Below, piece after piece: positions 63,641 through 64,000 of a DNA stretch of 64,000 nt (its first letter is position 1; each line of letters opens with the position of its first letter). This stretch comes from Bacteroidetes bacterium GWB2_32_14 (GTDB lineage Bacteria > Bacteroidota > Bacteroidia > Bacteroidales > UBA12077), in the NCBI GenBank assembly GCA_001768235.1, contig MENK01000022.1, forward strand, positions 1 to 64,000, given 5' to 3'. Both the position numbers and the translations under genes were made by a program. The notes under the pieces were generated by a model that did no database searches, was not told the DNA's origin, and saw only the letters and a program-made list of their open reading frames with translations.

Positions 63641-63775
63641 TGTCAGACTATCTAAAAGTAATACTGGAGTATGAAAAATACACAACGCTTTTTTGTTCTT
63701 CTACGAACTCATTCTTTTTATCGCAAATATTTTATCGAACGAAAATCTTATCTTTGATTTGTGATTCAAAATTGA

Positions 63776-64000
63776 ATGAAAATGAAAAACCTCTTTTTTA
63801 CATTCTCAATTCATGTTATAGCCTGGGGGTTGCTATTAATGATTCCCTTTTTTTCCACTTATCAGGTTATTAAATCTTTCGCCCCAACAGATACTATTTC
63901 ATTAGTCCCGATTGTTATTTTGGGCCTTTTTCTTATTGTTATTTTTTATTTCAATTATTTTGTTCTGATTCCCAAATTCCTCTTATTAAAAAAGTACCTG
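63776..64000 (+). CDS. LytS-type sensor histidine kinase, 5' part, cut by the window end
   Basis: The first 75 codons are present from ATG 63776 (or 63782). They encode IHVIAWGLLLMIPFFSTY and a second TM segment, VPIVILGLFLIVIFYFNYFVLIP, the standard N-terminus of Bacteroidota LytS-type kinases. The His-kinase domain and a probable LytTR regulator would lie to the right of the window. Confidence 0.75.
   Translation, partial: MKMKNLFFTFSIHVIAWGLLLMIPFFSTYQVIKSFAPTDTISLVPIVILGLFLIVIFYFNYFVLIPKFLLLKKYL

Noticed and set aside
1-64000. CRISPR arrays, tRNA or rRNA genes and complete insertion sequences
   Set aside because: I read the intergenic regions for regular direct repeats, cloverleaf-like sequence and transposase genes and found none that could be supported.

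Overview
The window is AT-rich and reads as a chromosomal segment of a member of the Bacteroidota, probably an anaerobic or facultative Bacteroidales/Marinilabiliales-type organism. Support comes from type IX secretion (T9SS) C-terminal sorting domains (53626-54117 and 55650-58274), a DUF4293 protein, LytS/LytTR two-component pairs, few visible Shine-Dalgarno sequences, and several TAnnTTTG-type promoter elements. I see no rRNA, tRNA, CRISPR array or complete insertion sequence.

The two ends look accessory. The left end (1-6530) is a string of small autonomous modules: a 44-aa membrane peptide with its own terminator, an MNT/HEPN toxin-antitoxin pair whose toxin has a nonsense codon, a VOC/glyoxalase protein, a two-TM protein paired with a B12-type radical SAM protein, and a pentapeptide-repeat protein paired with a GyrI-like protein. 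The right end (58300-64000) holds a PLD nuclease with helicase-associated-like repeats, a Bro-N protein coupled to an orphan type I specificity subunit, a nitroreductase-like protein and a truncated sensor kinase. At both ends the modules are separated by versions of one imperfect inverted-repeat element. Its outer arms read CCAAC/GTTGG, its inner arms ATGCGGG/CCCGCAT, and its core is GGTTCAGTGGTTTTCG-like. It resembles an integron attC or other cassette-boundary site.

The middle is more core-like. 6495-10184 carries an ABC-2 exporter and a cation/proton antiporter. 10998-13218 encodes a two-subunit heme-copper enzyme that has lost all CuA ligands and the helix-VI metal-ligand His, so it looks like a nitric oxide reductase rather than an oxidase. 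It lies between an intact MocA-like cytidylyltransferase gene (13714-14313) and a decayed copy of the same gene (10214-10790). From 13714 to 31072 runs a purine/selenium-associated catabolic cluster like the E. coli ygeW-ygfK-ssnA-xdhD region: MocA, YgfK, Lrp regulator, two fold-type-II PLP enzymes, Fe-S/Mo hydroxylase, SsnA, a YgjV-like/acyltransferase fusion, hydantoinase, YgeW, YgeY and an XdhC-type factor. The likely logic is hydroxylation of a purine by the Mo enzyme with electrons passing to YgfK, ring opening by the amidohydrolases, and carbamoyl transfer plus PLP-dependent deamination of the fragments. Pyrimidine genes pyrB-pyrI (33058-34436) and ornithine aminotransferase (35875) follow.

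From 37196 to 58274 are peptidases (M13, PepD, M14), secreted proteins, an exported ankyrin/metallo-beta-lactamase fusion, a LytS/LytTR pair, a CysQ-SLC13 sulfur module, and an inhibitory-type serpin next to a T9SS-exported M14 carboxypeptidase. The most unusual signals are the NO-reductase-like enzyme, the cassette repeats, the TM/radical-SAM pair, the Phe-rich leader ORF running through a terminator into an EamA permease gene, the ankyrin-MBL fusion and the orphan HsdS/Bro/PLD modules.
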